Source: an uncultured Pelagibacteraceae bacterium
GTDB taxonomy: Bacteria > Pseudomonadota > Alphaproteobacteria > Pelagibacterales > Pelagibacteraceae
Assembly (NCBI GenBank): GCA_902560015.1
Contig: CACEKA010000004.1
Coordinates: forward strand, 1-64,000
Reading direction: 5' to 3'
Length of the DNA: 64,000 nucleotides
In this document: positions 1-9,825 of the stretch, in pieces
How positions within the stretch are numbered: the stretch's first letter is position 1
Layout of the letters: every line of letters begins with the position of its first letter
Translations under genes and position numbers: made by a program
Notes under the pieces: model-generated
What the model saw: the letters and a program-made list of their open reading frames with translations, nothing else
Told to the model about the DNA's origin: nothing
Database searches by the model: none

Positions 1-2
1 AA

Positions 3-443
3 ATAATAAACTGGTTGGTAATCATATTTTTTGTATATATGGTTCTTTCGGTTTTTTACCAAGTTCTTGGTAGATATGTATTTCATTATAAACTTGGTGT
101 TGCAGCTGAGACAGCTACATTTGCCCAAATTTGGATGGTTCTTCTTGCTGCAGGTATAGCAATGAAAAAAAATATGCATGTTGGTGTAGATATTTTACTA
201 AGAGTTCTTCCAAAAAAATTTCAAAAGATAATAATAATCTTTAGTTTTATCTTTATTTTATCTTTTTTAATATTAGCTTTAAAAGGTTGTGTTGCTTTAA
301 TTTCAGTGGGTTTTGAGTCAACGTCACCAGCATTAGGTATTCCTATGTGGATTCCATATCTATCAGTTCCAATAGGTATAATTTATATCACGCTAGAATT
401 AGTTATTGTTACAATCTCTAAATATAAAGAAAGAAACATATAA
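3..443 (+). CDS. TRAP transporter small permease (DctQ-like), 5'-truncated by window edge
   Basis: This is the small membrane subunit of a tripartite ATP-independent periplasmic (TRAP) transporter, which imports small organic acids or zwitterions using ion gradients together with a large permease and a periplasmic binding protein. The reading frame is open to the first base of the window, so the true start lies upstream; the TTG at 15 is only an internal codon. About 146 residues are visible with four hydrophobic segments, and the stretch GRYVFHYKLGVAAE resembles the conserved first loop of DctQ proteins. The stop shares one base with the start of the large permease at 443, which fixes the pairing. 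The binding protein (DctP) is expected just left of the window. Its substrate is inferred only from the catabolic genes that follow. Confidence 0.85.
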   Translation: MINWLVIIFFVYMVLSVFYQVLGRYVFHYKLGVAAETATFAQIWMVLLAAGIAMKKNMHVGVDILLRVLPKKFQKIIIIFSFIFILSFLILALKGCVALISVGFESTSPALGIPMWIPYLSVPIGIIYITLELVIVTISKYKERNI

Positions 444-1726
444 TGGCCCTTATTTTTATACTTTTTTTATTTTTATTAATATTTGGAACTCCTATTGTTT
501 TCTCTCTTGGTATTGCTGCAAGTTATACATTGTTTTCGTATGATGTTCCGATGGCTCTTGTAGCTCAAAGAATGTATGGAGGTTTGGATAAGTTTACAAT
601 TATGGCAATACCTTTTTTTATTTTAACAGGAATAATTATGGAAAAGGGGGGAATTGCTAAACGAATAATTGATTTTGCTACAGCTTTAGTTGGTTGGATT
701 ACAGGTTCATTATATTTAGTTGCAGTAGTTGCTGGAACGGGTCTTGCTGCTATTTCAGGATCAGGATCAGCTGATACTGCAGCTATGTCTTCAATCATGT
801 TACCTCAGATGAAAAAAAGAAAATATAATATTGATTTTTCTGCTGCTATTATGGCTGCCAGTGGATCTCTTGGAACTATTATTCCACCAAGTATAATGAT
901 GGTAGTTCTTGCTACAATTTCAAATCAATCAGTTGGAGCACTTTTTTTAGCAGGAATTATACCTGGTTTAATGTGTGCAGCATTTTTGTTAATAAGTGGA
1001 TATGCTAGAGCAAAATTAAATAAAACTGAAGCACAAGATATTACAAATTTTAGTTTTATGTTTTTAGTCAAATCTTTTGTAAAGGCTATACCTGCTCTAA
1101 CTTTACCGGTAATCATAGTAGGAGGAATTATCGGGGGAATATTCACACCTACCGAAGCAGCATCAGTTTCGGTAATTGTCGGATTGATAATATCTATTTT
1201 TATTTACAAAGAAATAAAATTTAAAGATTTGCCAGATATCATTCTTAGAGCTGCAACTATAGCATCTACAGTAATGTTAATTATTGCAACAGCAAGTATT
1301 TTTTCTTGGTTTATTGCAAGTCAACAGATACCGCAAAAAATTTCTGAGTTTATGTTGGGATTTTCAGACAGCAAACTTTTATTTTTGCTAAATGTTAATT
1401 TATTATTGATATTGATTGGAATGTTCATGGAAAGTATCTCTGCAATACTAATCTTAGTGCCAGTGTTAATGCCTGTTGCTATAGCATTTGGTGTAGATCC
1501 ATTGCATTTTGGATTAATAATTATATTAAATTTGTCTATTGGAATGATAACACCACCATATGGAATAACACTTTTTGTTGCGAGCTCGATAGCTGAAAGA
1601 TCAATTATAGATGTTTCAAAAAAATTGATTTTACCACTTACGTTAATGATTTTTGTATTAATATTAGCAACTTATTTTCCACAAATATCATTATATTTAC
1701 CAAGTACTATAATGGGGTATAAATAA
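443..1726 (+). CDS. TRAP transporter large permease (DctM-like)
   Basis: This is the large 427-residue channel-forming subunit of the TRAP transporter, the usual length for DctM. It is hydrophobic throughout, with roughly a dozen membrane segments. The family-typical GSGSADTAAM stretch near residues 110-120 and the following PPSIMM motif are visible, as is a second repeat with TPTEAAS and TPPYGITLF. The ATG at 443 overlaps the stop of the small permease by one base (TAATG), so translation is probably coupled. Two bases after its stop the DapA-like gene begins, so the transporter is likely co-transcribed with the catabolic enzymes and probably carries their substrate. A hydroxyproline-like imino acid or betaine is a reasonable inference, not shown. 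Confidence 0.9.
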   Translation: MALIFILFLFLLIFGTPIVFSLGIAASYTLFSYDVPMALVAQRMYGGLDKFTIMAIPFFILTGIIMEKGGIAKRIIDFATALVGWITGSLYLVAVVAGTGLAAISGSGSADTAAMSSIMLPQMKKRKYNIDFSAAIMAASGSLGTIIPPSIMMVVLATISNQSVGALFLAGIIPGLMCAAFLLISGYARAKLNKTEAQDITNFSFMFLVKSFVKAIPALTLPVIIVGGIIGGIFTPTEAASVSVIVGLIISIFIYKEIKFKDLPDIILRAATIASTVMLIIATASIFSWFIASQQIPQKISEFMLGFSDSKLLFLLNVNLLLILIGMFMESISAILILVPVLMPVAIAFGVDPLHFGLIIILNLSIGMITPPYGITLFVASSIAERSIIDVSKKLILPLTLMIFVLILATYFPQISLYLPSTIMGYK

Positions 1727-1728
1727 AA

Positions 1729-2610
1729 ATGTTTAAAGGATCATATTCAGTAACAATCACCCCAACATCTAATGATGGAAAAATTAAAGTTAAGTCTCTT
1801 GAAAAATATTTTGATTGGCAAATTAAAAAAAAAATTGGAGGTTTAATTATTTTAGGCAGCACTGGTGAATTTTTATCAATTTCTGATCAAAATCGATCAA
1901 AAATGATAAGGGAATCTGTCTCCATTGTGGACAATAGAGTTCCTTTGTTGGTTGGTACAGCCGCAGAAAACACTTATGATGCAATTAAGTATTCTGTTGA
2001 AGCACAAGCCAAAAACGCAGATGGGGTAATGATTATTCCTCCATTCTATTCCACTCCAACACCTGAAGAATTGATAAATCATTTTAAAATGATCAGTAAA
2101 GAAATTGATATTCCAATAATGGTTTATAACAATCCTGCAACATCGAATATAGATATTACACCTGAGATTTTTGCCGAACTAGCAAGGATTAAAAATGTTA
2201 AGTACTGTAAAGAATCTACAATGGATGTAACCAGAGTGAAAGAAATTGATAAACAATCTAAAGGACAAATAAAAGTTTTTGGAGGCATAATGGGTTACGA
2301 ATCTTATTTAAATGGAGCTATAGGATGGGTATCAGTGCCATCAAACATCGTGCCTCAAGAATGTACAAATATTTATGAAAATATAAAAATAAAAAAAAAT
2401 TTTGAGAATGCTAAAAAGATGTATGATAAAATTACTCCAGTAATTAAATTAGTAGGTAAACATTTTTATGTAGCTGCAACAAAATATATGCTTAATTTAA
2501 TGGGGTTTGATGTGGGAAAACCTCTTTTGCCAAGACTTGATTTATCAGATTCAAAAAAAAGAGAGTGTAGAAAAGTTTTCAAAGAATTAAATTTCAAAAA
2601 GATAAATTAA
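1729..2610 (+). CDS. DapA-family class I aldolase/deaminase, possibly hydroxyproline-type
   Basis: This 293-residue protein belongs to the dihydrodipicolinate synthase/N-acetylneuraminate lyase family. The Schiff-base lysine is K161 (YCKES) and the catalytic tyrosine is Y133 (VYNNP), the same numbering as in E. coli DapA; the GSTGEF stretch is the substrate carboxylate-binding loop. A DapA paralogue beside a hydroxyproline-dehydrogenase-type FAD enzyme is the arrangement of bacterial hydroxyproline catabolism, where it acts as delta1-pyrroline-4-hydroxy-2-carboxylate deaminase. That role is inferred from the neighbour at 2614. It is unlikely to be the lysine-biosynthetic DapA because of its catabolic operon. 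The ATG follows the DctM stop by two bases. A paralogue in the second module (6381-7301) is clearly divergent. Confidence 0.8.
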   Translation: MFKGSYSVTITPTSNDGKIKVKSLEKYFDWQIKKKIGGLIILGSTGEFLSISDQNRSKMIRESVSIVDNRVPLLVGTAAENTYDAIKYSVEAQAKNADGVMIIPPFYSTPTPEELINHFKMISKEIDIPIMVYNNPATSNIDITPEIFAELARIKNVKYCKESTMDVTRVKEIDKQSKGQIKVFGGIMGYESYLNGAIGWVSVPSNIVPQECTNIYENIKIKKNFENAKKMYDKITPVIKLVGKHFYVAATKYMLNLMGFDVGKPLLPRLDLSDSKKRECRKVFKELNFKKIN

Positions 2611-2613
2611 ATT

Positions 2614-5529
2614 GTGTCTGTCATTATAAATGAAAATAATTTCCAGATTAAAGCTAAAAAAATAAATTTTTATTTCGAAAATAAAAAGCTTGAAGCCTAT
2701 GAAGGTGAAACTATTTCTTCAGCTTTAATTAGAAACGGTTATAAGAAATTTAGGATTGACAAAGAAGGAAATGATAGAGGTGTTTATTGCAATATGGGTG
2801 TTTGCAACGAATGTATATTAAATGTAAATGGAAATCCAAGTATCAAATCTTGTTCTACAAAAGTAATTCATGATGATAAAATTTTTAGACAAAATTACCA
2901 AGCACCAATACCTGATACAAAAGAAGAGATACAGTTAAATAAGGAAATAAAAGAAACTGAAATTTTATTAATAGGCTCAGGTCCTTCAGGCATGGGGTTT
3001 CTAAATTCTATAAAAAATTCAAATCAAAAAATAACAATAATTGACGAAAAAGATTCAATTGGTGGTCAATATTATAAAAAATTAAGTGATATATTTGATT
3101 TATCAAAAAATGATAAATTTGATCATCAGCAGACTGAAGGATTAGATTTAGAACAAAAATTAAAATCTAAAAATTTCGAATTTCTACTTAAAACTAAAGT
3201 TTGGGGAATATTTCAAAAAGAAGATGATTTTTATGAAGTTTGTTGCTCTAAAAAAAATCAAGATATCAGAATAATTACTAAAAAAATAATTGTAGCTACG
3301 GGATCTTTTGAAAAACCATACTTTATTGAAGGGTGGCATTTACCAGGTGTTATTACTACTGGAGGAGCTCAAATTATGTCGAAAACACAGGGTATTTTTT
3401 TAGGTAAAGACGTTGTTATTACTGGAAATGGCCCATTAAATTTTCAACTAGCTTCTGAATTAATGAAAAATAACATAAACGTAAAAGCGGTTGTTGAAAC
3501 ATCAGGCAAGCCTTTTACAAAAATTTTTTCTTCATTAATGTGTTTGATTTCATCTCCATTAATATTTTTGCAGGGTATCTCTTCATATTTGAAAATTTAT
3601 TTTTCAAAAACAAATATTTTTCATGATAGTGCTTTAGTTAAGATAGAAAATGAAAGTAATAAAAAAAAGATAGTATTAAAGAATATTAAAAATAATAATT
3701 TTTTTACTTTAAGCAATTTAGATGTTGTTTGTTTAAATTATGGGTTTATCCCTAATAATGATATTGGAAAAATTTTAGGTTTAGAAGGTTCTTTTAATAA
3801 AGAAAAAAATTTTTTTGAGATAAAAAAAAATTTATATAACGAAACAAGTAAAAAAAATATTTTTTTTATAGGAGAGGCAGCAAGAAATTCAGGAGCAAAA
3901 ATATCTCTACATGAAGGTGAATTAACTGGTTTTAATTTGAATAACAAAAAATCATTATTTGATTATTTTAAATTTGGATTTTCAGTATTTAATTTATTTC
4001 GATCAATACTATTTCAGCTTTTTTTATGGAAAATCTTTGAAAAAAATATTTCTAATTCTAATTTTATCACTGGTGAAACATTATTTTGTAGATGTGAAAA
4101 CGTTAAATTCAATGAAGTTAAAAAGTTAAAAGATCAAAAAAATATTGATGTAGGATTGATTAAAAGAATAACCAGAACTGGTATGGGAAGGTGTCAAGGT
4201 AGATACTGTGGGTATGGCTTGAGTGAGGTTTTTAAGGATAAGATCACTGATTTAAATTATAAACAATATTCTTTTGCTCCTCAAAATCCAATTCAAACAG
4301 TCGAAATAAAAAATACAAGTTATGAAAAAGAAGAATGGTATGGTTATGTTCAAGACAATTTACCAAAATTTAATATAAAAAAAAATAAAAGCAAAAATAA
4401 AGTAAATCATAAAATTGCAGTTATTGGTGGTGGAATAATGGGTGTTTCGACTACTTACAACCTTCTTAAACATGAAAAAAATGTTTGTTTGATTGATAGA
4501 TTGCAACCTAATTCCCAGGCTTCGGGTTCAAATGCTGGATCGTTGCATGTTCAGCTTTTATCTTATGATTTTGACCCGAATAATTTAAGCCAATTAGATA
4601 ATATGAAAACTTTGTTAAAACTTCAAAAAAAGGCTGTTTTAGAGTGGAAAGATATTGAGCATGATACGAAATCAAATTTTGAAATATCTTATGATGGTGG
4701 ATTGATGTTTGCAGAAAGTGAAAAAGATCTAGAGAAACTAAATATGAAAATAGAAGTTGAACAATCTGTTGGAGTGAATTCACAACTTATTAATCAAGAT
4801 CAAATTCAAAAAATTAACCCACTTTTTTCTGATAAAATGATATATGCTGGTTATTGTCCTTCTGAAGGTAAAATAAATCCTTTAAAAGCAACAAATAGTA
4901 TATTTGAAAACTGTAAGCAAAATGGATTAACGGCCTATTGTGACGACCTGATCCAAGCAATCGAAAAAAAGTCAGGTAAATTCTTAATAATCACAGATAA
5001 TCATGAGATTGAAGTCGATAAAGTTGTTAACTGTGCTGGATCTTGGGCTAATAATATCGCCTCATTTTTAGATCTTCCTCTTAAAGTAAAAAGTGTTCCA
5101 CAACAAATGATTGTGACTGAAGCTTTGGAATATAAATTGAAATTATTAGTCGCCCATATTGGTAGACATTTAACTTTAAAACAGGCAACCAACGGAAATT
5201 TTATAATCGGTGGAGGATGGACAGCAAACTATTCAAAAAATACAGATCATTTGCATGCTTTGAAAGATAGTTTTGAGGGAAATACTTGGGTTGCTAAAAG
5301 AGTAATACCAAATTTATCAAATGTTAATATCTTACGATCGTGGGCAGCGATGAGTGTAGATGTTGGAGGATATCCTTTAATGGGAGAGCATCCATTAATG
5401 AAAGATTTTTATACTCTTGTATCTTCGAACGGATATACTCTTGGTCCAACTTTAGGTAAAATTTTATGTCAACAAATTATTTATGACAAAGTTGAATATA
5501 ATCTTTTCGATAAAAACAGATTGAATTAA
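2614..5529 (+). CDS. Fused three-domain Fe-S/FAD dehydrogenase (hydroxyproline/opine-oxidase type)
   Basis: This 971-residue protein joins what are normally three subunits. Residues 1-100 form a small [2Fe-2S] domain with C59, C64, C67 and C80. Residues 115-455 form a pyridine-nucleotide-disulfide-type FAD domain with GSGPSG at 121-126. Residues 490-535 form a BFD-like [2Fe-2S] domain with C492, C494, C527 and C532. Residues 600-971 form a D-amino-acid-oxidase-like (DAO) domain with GGGIMG at 605-610. The family includes HcnABC, opine oxidases and heterotrimeric D-hydroxyproline dehydrogenase. The GTG start at 2614 lies three bases after the DapA-like stop. The same parts occur as three separate genes in the same order at 10105-7301. 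The substrate is inferred from context: an imino acid or N-alkyl amino acid. Confidence 0.85.
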   Translation: MSVIINENNFQIKAKKINFYFENKKLEAYEGETISSALIRNGYKKFRIDKEGNDRGVYCNMGVCNECILNVNGNPSIKSCSTKVIHDDKIFRQNYQAPIPDTKEEIQLNKEIKETEILLIGSGPSGMGFLNSIKNSNQKITIIDEKDSIGGQYYKKLSDIFDLSKNDKFDHQQTEGLDLEQKLKSKNFEFLLKTKVWGIFQKEDDFYEVCCSKKNQDIRIITKKIIVATGSFEKPYFIEGWHLPGVITTGGAQIMSKTQGIFLGKDVVITGNGPLNFQLASELMKNNINVKAVVETSGKPFTKIFSSLMCLISSPLIFLQGISSYLKIYFSKTNIFHDSALVKIENESNKKKIVLKNIKNNNFFTLSNLDVVCLNYGFIPNNDIGKILGLEGSFNKEKNFFEIKKNLYNETSKKNIFFIGEAARNSGAKISLHEGELTGFNLNNKKSLFDYFKFGFSVFNLFRSILFQLFLWKIFEKNISNSNFITGETLFCRCENVKFNEVKKLKDQKNIDVGLIKRITRTGMGRCQGRYCGYGLSEVFKDKITDLNYKQYSFAPQNPIQTVEIKNTSYEKEEWYGYVQDNLPKFNIKKNKSKNKVNHKIAVIGGGIMGVSTTYNLLKHEKNVCLIDRLQPNSQASGSNAGSLHVQLLSYDFDPNNLSQLDNMKTLLKLQKKAVLEWKDIEHDTKSNFEISYDGGLMFAESEKDLEKLNMKIEVEQSVGVNSQLINQDQIQKINPLFSDKMIYAGYCPSEGKINPLKATNSIFENCKQNGLTAYCDDLIQAIEKKSGKFLIITDNHEIEVDKVVNCAGSWANNIASFLDLPLKVKSVPQQMIVTEALEYKLKLLVAHIGRHLTLKQATNGNFIIGGGWTANYSKNTDHLHALKDSFEGNTWVAKRVIPNLSNVNILRSWAAMSVDVGGYPLMGEHPLMKDFYTLVSSNGYTLGPTLGKILCQQIIYDKVEYNLFDKNRLN

Positions 5530-5533
5530 TCTG

Positions 5534-6391
5534 ATGACCATATCTAAAAAATTATTTTTAATTTCAATTTCAATTTTTTCCTATTTTTTGTTTGTCTTAA
5601 TGGACTCCGTAGCAAAATATTTATCAGATTATATAACTACTTCTCAAATAGTGTGGGGTAGATATTTTTTTCATATGGTTTTAATGATGATAATTTATCT
5701 ATTTGTATCTAAAAAAATTAATTTAACTAAAAATTTTCCTATTCAAATTATAAGGTCATTATGTTTAGTTTTATGTACTTTTTTAACTTACTTAGCAGTA
5801 AAATATAATGATTTAATAAATTTCTATATTATATTTTTTACTACACCCTTATTTGTTTCAATTTTTTCTTATTTTTTTTTAAAAGAAAAGTTAAGCAGAT
5901 TTTCTATAATATTGATAATTTTGAGTTTTATTACAATAATATATGCTTTACAGCCAAATGAGTCATTTCTAACAATATATATTTTTTTACCACTGTTAAC
6001 TTCAATTTTTTTTGCTTTGTATCAATTGTTCACTAAAATAGTTTCAAAGGATAAGGAACCATTTATTGCTCTATTTTATACGGGAATACTAGGATCAATT
6101 ATTTTTAGTGTCATTGTTTTATTTTCTTGGCAACCAATTCAACATTCGTCAACTTGGATTGTATTATTTTTTCTTGGATTTATTGGTTATCTTTCCCATT
6201 TTATATTTGCTTTTGTTTTACAGTCTCTCGATTTATCATTCATTACAAATTTTCAATATTCTCAATTAATCTGGGCTTCATTAATTAATGTTTATTTTTT
6301 TAATGATCCATTAAGTACTTCAAAAATTATTGGTATAATTTTAATCATTTTTTTTGGAATTTTATTTATTCAAAATCGATTTAAAACTTAA
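5534..6391 (+). CDS. EamA/DMT-family membrane transporter
   Basis: This is a 285-residue, highly hydrophobic protein with about ten membrane segments in two halves, the architecture of EamA (DMT superfamily) permeases that move amino acids or other metabolites, often outward. The start follows the fused dehydrogenase by four bases, so it probably belongs to the same transcript. Its 3' end overlaps the convergent DapA-like gene by 11 bp. The substrate cannot be read from the sequence; export of an overflow product of the adjoining catabolic module is a guess from position. Two further EamA proteins occur at 37993 and 61780. Confidence 0.8.
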   Translation: MTISKKLFLISISIFSYFLFVLMDSVAKYLSDYITTSQIVWGRYFFHMVLMMIIYLFVSKKINLTKNFPIQIIRSLCLVLCTFLTYLAVKYNDLINFYIIFFTTPLFVSIFSYFFLKEKLSRFSIILIILSFITIIYALQPNESFLTIYIFLPLLTSIFFALYQLFTKIVSKDKEPFIALFYTGILGSIIFSVIVLFSWQPIQHSSTWIVLFFLGFIGYLSHFIFAFVLQSLDLSFITNFQYSQLIWASLINVYFFNDPLSTSKIIGIILIIFFGILFIQNRFKT

Positions 6392-7301
6392 GACCTAAAG
6401 ATTTTAAAGATTTTTTAAGTTGTTTTTTTTCACTGTTATTCAAAGCAATTGTGGATCGCATTAAATCACTAGGAATTTTTTTTAAAACTTTAAGACAATA
6501 TTTTATTCTAGCCGTGGCAAAGTTTGCAGGATATTTACCATAAATATTTTTTGCTAAAATTAGTAATTTTTTGTCTAATTTTTTTGCTTTAGGAAATTCT
6601 CTATTTTTAATTAATCTAATTAATTCAACTATTTTTTCAGGTGTTATTGCAGCTAAACTCACTTGAGAACCATCACTTGCATATTCGAAGCATGGATATA
6701 AATGTTCATCTCCAGAAGCCATAACTAAAAATTCTTTTTTAATTTTTTTTAAGAATTTGTAATTATTAACATAACTTTTGTAATTCCAACTTCCTTCCTT
6801 AACTCCAATGATATTTTTAATTTTTAATAATTTTTTGAGAAGGTTTTTTTTATAAGAAAGATGTCCAGAATAAATGCTAGATTGATAAAGAAAAACTGGT
6901 TTAGTAATTTTATTACAAATTATTTTGTGATGTTGGAAAATCATTTCTTCACTTACGCCTTGAGACCATGAAAAAGGAGGAAATACTAATATTGCATCAG
7001 CACCAGCCTTAGTCATTTTTCTTGCCACTTCCGATGCAAGTATTGCATCTTCAAAATTTAATCCAGAAATTAACTTTTTATCTAAACCTTTATATTTTTT
7101 TGCAATTTTAATAACTTTTATTTGTTCATCTATGTTAAGAGTAAAATTTTCACCAGCATGACCATTTAACAAAAGTCCTTTTATACCATTTGTATTAATA
7201 ATATCTTTTATATGATTTTTAAGTGCTATTTCATTTATTGATTTGTTTTTCTTAAGCGGAACTACTGTAGCAGCATAAATACCTTTAAGATTTTTTGTCA
7301 T
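6381..7301 (-). CDS. DapA-family aldolase/deaminase, second module
   Basis: This 306-residue member of the DHDPS family has its Schiff-base lysine at K168 (GVKEGS) and a tyrosine at Y139 (FLYQS). The substrate-loop region reads NGHAGEN rather than GSTGEF, so substrate preference probably differs from the paralogue at 1729. It is the last gene of a minus-strand operon: small Fe-S protein, FAD/BFD protein, DAO protein, then this gene, its ATG overlapping the DAO stop by one base. The operon matches the hydroxyproline-dehydrogenase plus pyrroline-hydroxy-carboxylate-deaminase arrangement. Basic, lysine-rich composition is common in this genome and not diagnostic. Confidence 0.78.
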   Translation of the reverse strand: MTKNLKGIYAATVVPLKKNKSINEIALKNHIKDIINTNGIKGLLLNGHAGENFTLNIDEQIKVIKIAKKYKGLDKKLISGLNFEDAILASEVARKMTKAGADAILVFPPFSWSQGVSEEMIFQHHKIICNKITKPVFLYQSSIYSGHLSYKKNLLKKLLKIKNIIGVKEGSWNYKSYVNNYKFLKKIKKEFLVMASGDEHLYPCFEYASDGSQVSLAAITPEKIVELIRLIKNREFPKAKKLDKKLLILAKNIYGKYPANFATARIKYCLKVLKKIPSDLMRSTIALNNSEKKQLKKSLKSLGLKF

Positions 7302-8401
7302 TAATTCATTAACCTTCTGATATCAAACAAACTTAGATCAACATCATTACCTAAAATTTTTTCTGATAATAGTTTTCCCATATATGGACCACTTGTATAA
7401 CCTGAATGTATCGAACCTATTATAAATGCATTTTTTAAATTTGGAAGTTCTCCAATAATTGGCATAGCATCATCTGTTTCTGCTTCTAAACCAAGCCAAA
7501 CTCTAGATACCCTTGAATTTTTTAAATTTGGTATAGCATGACAAGCAAGCCTCATATTTCCAATTAAATTTTCAGGAATTGTTTCATTGTAACCGTTTTC
7601 TATATTTCCTTTACCTGGCCATCCACCTCCAATTAAGACTGTACCATTTTCAAATTGTTTTAATGATAATTTTCCATGAGCAACTGTAATCACAGTTTTA
7701 AGGAGTTCAGGCATTCTTTCTGTTACAATCAATTGTTGAGGGAAACACTTAATCTTAATATTAATATCTACTAATTTTAAAATTTTTTCTAAATATACTC
7801 CAGCTGCTAAAACAATTTTTTTTGCATTAATTTTTCCACCATGAAGATCAATAATTTCATAATTATTATTTAAATTATTAATTTTTGAAACTTCAAAATT
7901 TTCGACGATTTCAACATTATTTTCTTTTAAAGCTTTAGTATAAGCGTCACCTGTTTGATTAGCACTCACATACCCATCCATTTCACAAAAAGCTGCACAT
8001 TTAATTTTATTATTAATATTCGGGTCAATTTTAAGAGCCTCAGATTTTGATATGATGTTTATATCTGCACCATATTCTTTTCTTATTTGAGATCTTTCAT
8101 TTAAAAGCTTTTCTTCTTCCTCTGTAAAAGCAAGACAAAGACCATTTTTTTTCTTAACATCTATATTATTTGAAAGCCATTTTTCAGTATTCATCCATAG
8201 CTCCCATCCTTTCTTAGCAAATGGTATAAGTTTTGCTCTAGTCATATGCATTGTTAAAGTTCCTGCATTTACACCAGATGCACCTCTGCAAATTGAGTCC
8301 TTATCAATAACACAAACTTTTAATCCATTTTTTGCAAGATGAAGTGCTGTTGATGATCCGTTAATTCCTCCACCTATTACTGCGATATCAATATTATTCA
8401 T
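7301..8401 (-). CDS. DAO-family FAD oxidoreductase, third subunit of split dehydrogenase
   Basis: This is a 366-residue FAD-dependent D-amino-acid-oxidase/glycine-oxidase-type protein with the dinucleotide-binding GGGING at residues 10-15 and a C-terminal GSIHSGYTSGP stretch typical of the fold. It corresponds to the C-terminal domain of the 971-residue fusion at 2614-5529. Both carry QQ(L/M)IVTE and IGGGW motifs, so they descend from one ancestor. In the hydroxyproline dehydrogenase/opine oxidase family this subunit oxidises the amino or imino acid and passes electrons to the FAD/Fe-S partner. The ATG lies two bases after the FAD/BFD gene stop. Confidence 0.82.
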   Translation of the reverse strand: MNNIDIAVIGGGINGSSTALHLAKNGLKVCVIDKDSICRGASGVNAGTLTMHMTRAKLIPFAKKGWELWMNTEKWLSNNIDVKKKNGLCLAFTEEEEKLLNERSQIRKEYGADINIISKSEALKIDPNINNKIKCAAFCEMDGYVSANQTGDAYTKALKENNVEIVENFEVSKINNLNNNYEIIDLHGGKINAKKIVLAAGVYLEKILKLVDINIKIKCFPQQLIVTERMPELLKTVITVAHGKLSLKQFENGTVLIGGGWPGKGNIENGYNETIPENLIGNMRLACHAIPNLKNSRVSRVWLGLEAETDDAMPIIGELPNLKNAFIIGSIHSGYTSGPYMGKLLSEKILGNDVDLSLFDIRRLMN

Positions 8402-8403
8402 AA

Positions 8404-9825
8404 TTATAATGGTGCTGCCTCAACTTTGGTTATTTCTTCATATTCAAAATCGCCTATTGCTTTATCTAGAGGGAATGGTCTTAAAGGAGTTCTTCCTGTT
8501 AAGTAACCTAAGTCTTTAATATTACATCTAAGGTGTTCTGATGCAATTTTTGCAACCGAATATTGGCAAGTTCTTCCTTGACATGGACCCATACCAAATC
8601 TTGTCCATGACTTAATTTGATTTAAATTTCTTGCACCATTCTCAGCCGCATGAATAATATCTTTTTTTGTTATATCCTCACATCTACATATCACAGTATT
8701 ATTACTTATATTTTCAATTAGACTTTTTGGTGTAGCATTAAGTTTAGCAATTCCTTTTGCAAATATTTCATAGCGTTTTAGTTTTTTAATTACCTTAGAA
8801 GTATTATTTTCAAACTCTGTTTCGTCAATTAATTTTAAATCTTTAAGAATTGAATAAGCAGCCAATTCACCTTTTTCTTCAGCTGCAATTGCTCCAGAAA
8901 TTCCTGAGCCATCACCTACAATATATAATCCTTTCATAGATGATTTAAAATATTTATCTAACTTTGGTATCCATCCACCTTTTAAATCATCATAAGAATG
9001 ATTTATTTTTAATAAACGTGAAATATCTGTACTTGGAGTGAGTCCATGGCCAACAGCTAATACTTCAGTTGTTAGTTTTTTAATTTGTTTATTTTTTATA
9101 TTTTGTATCTCAACTGAAATACCATTCTCTTTTTTTGATACTTTATTTATTAACGAATTTGAATAAATAGGAACTCTTGAAAAAATTATTTTTAAAATCC
9201 AAGAAATACCCTGGATAAAATTTTTAGGATTAAAAATTAGAGAGATCATTGATTTTATCCATTCAAATTTAGAGCTAGTATCAACTATTGCATCAACTTT
9301 TCCTCCGAACTTAAGTATGTAGTAAGCTACCGATATTAATAAAGGACCATTACCAGCTAAAACTATTTTATTTCCAGGAAGAGTTTGATGAGCTTTCAGC
9401 AAAATAGTGCAGGCCGCTAATCCTATTACGCCAGGAGTTGTCCATCCATCAAATGGAATTATTTTTTCATAAGTTCCAGTTGCAACTATTAAATTTTTTG
9501 TATTCCATTGAATTGTGCCATTTTCGTTAAAGGCGTCAATTTTAAAACCTGGGGATACCTGCCAAACAGTATGATTGTAAGCTGTATCTATATTATTTTT
9601 TGTTAAATCCTCTGAAAATTTGAGTTGTATAAGATTTTCTTCAAAAGTTTTTTCACTTTTTTTAATATAAGATTTCGGTGGTGCTCTATAAATTTGGCCT
9701 CCACTATTTCCATTGCTATCAATTATTAAAACTTTTAGACCTTTTTTTGAACATGTTAATGCAGATTTTACACCACTAGGTCCAGCACCTATTATAATTA
9801 CGTCATATTCTTTTTTATAGCACAT
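8404..9825 (-). CDS. FAD/BFD [2Fe-2S] subunit of split dehydrogenase
   Basis: This 473-residue protein has GAGPSG at 13-18, a central FAD/NAD domain with the VGDGSG stretch near 303-308, and a C-terminal BFD-like [2Fe-2S] domain whose ligands are C380, C382, C415 and C420 (ICRCED; GPCQGRTC). It is the large electron-transfer subunit of the HcnB/OoxA/hydroxyproline-dehydrogenase family and is colinear with residues 115-560 of the fused protein. Its 5' end overlaps the small Fe-S gene by 11 bp, pointing to translational coupling and a stable complex. Electrons presumably go to a quinone or another respiratory acceptor; the acceptor is not visible. Confidence 0.83.
   Translation of the reverse strand: MCYKKEYDVIIIGAGPSGVKSALTCSKKGLKVLIIDSNGNSGGQIYRAPPKSYIKKSEKTFEENLIQLKFSEDLTKNNIDTAYNHTVWQVSPGFKIDAFNENGTIQWNTKNLIVATGTYEKIIPFDGWTTPGVIGLAACTILLKAHQTLPGNKIVLAGNGPLLISVAYYILKFGGKVDAIVDTSSKFEWIKSMISLIFNPKNFIQGISWILKIIFSRVPIYSNSLINKVSKKENGISVEIQNIKNKQIKKLTTEVLAVGHGLTPSTDISRLLKINHSYDDLKGGWIPKLDKYFKSSMKGLYIVGDGSGISGAIAAEEKGELAAYSILKDLKLIDETEFENNTSKVIKKLKRYEIFAKGIAKLNATPKSLIENISNNTVICRCEDITKKDIIHAAENGARNLNQIKSWTRFGMGPCQGRTCQYSVAKIASEHLRCNIKDLGYLTGRTPLRPFPLDKAIGDFEYEEITKVEAAPL

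Noticed and set aside
3-14. TTG at 15 as the start of the small TRAP permease
   Set aside because: The frame is open upstream to the window edge and the protein lacks its usual N-terminal residues, so the gene is cut by the window.
4508-4783. 91-codon minus-strand ORF inside the fused dehydrogenase gene
   Set aside because: It is antisense to the well-supported DAO domain, has no recognisable motif and no ribosome site; antisense frames stay open easily here.
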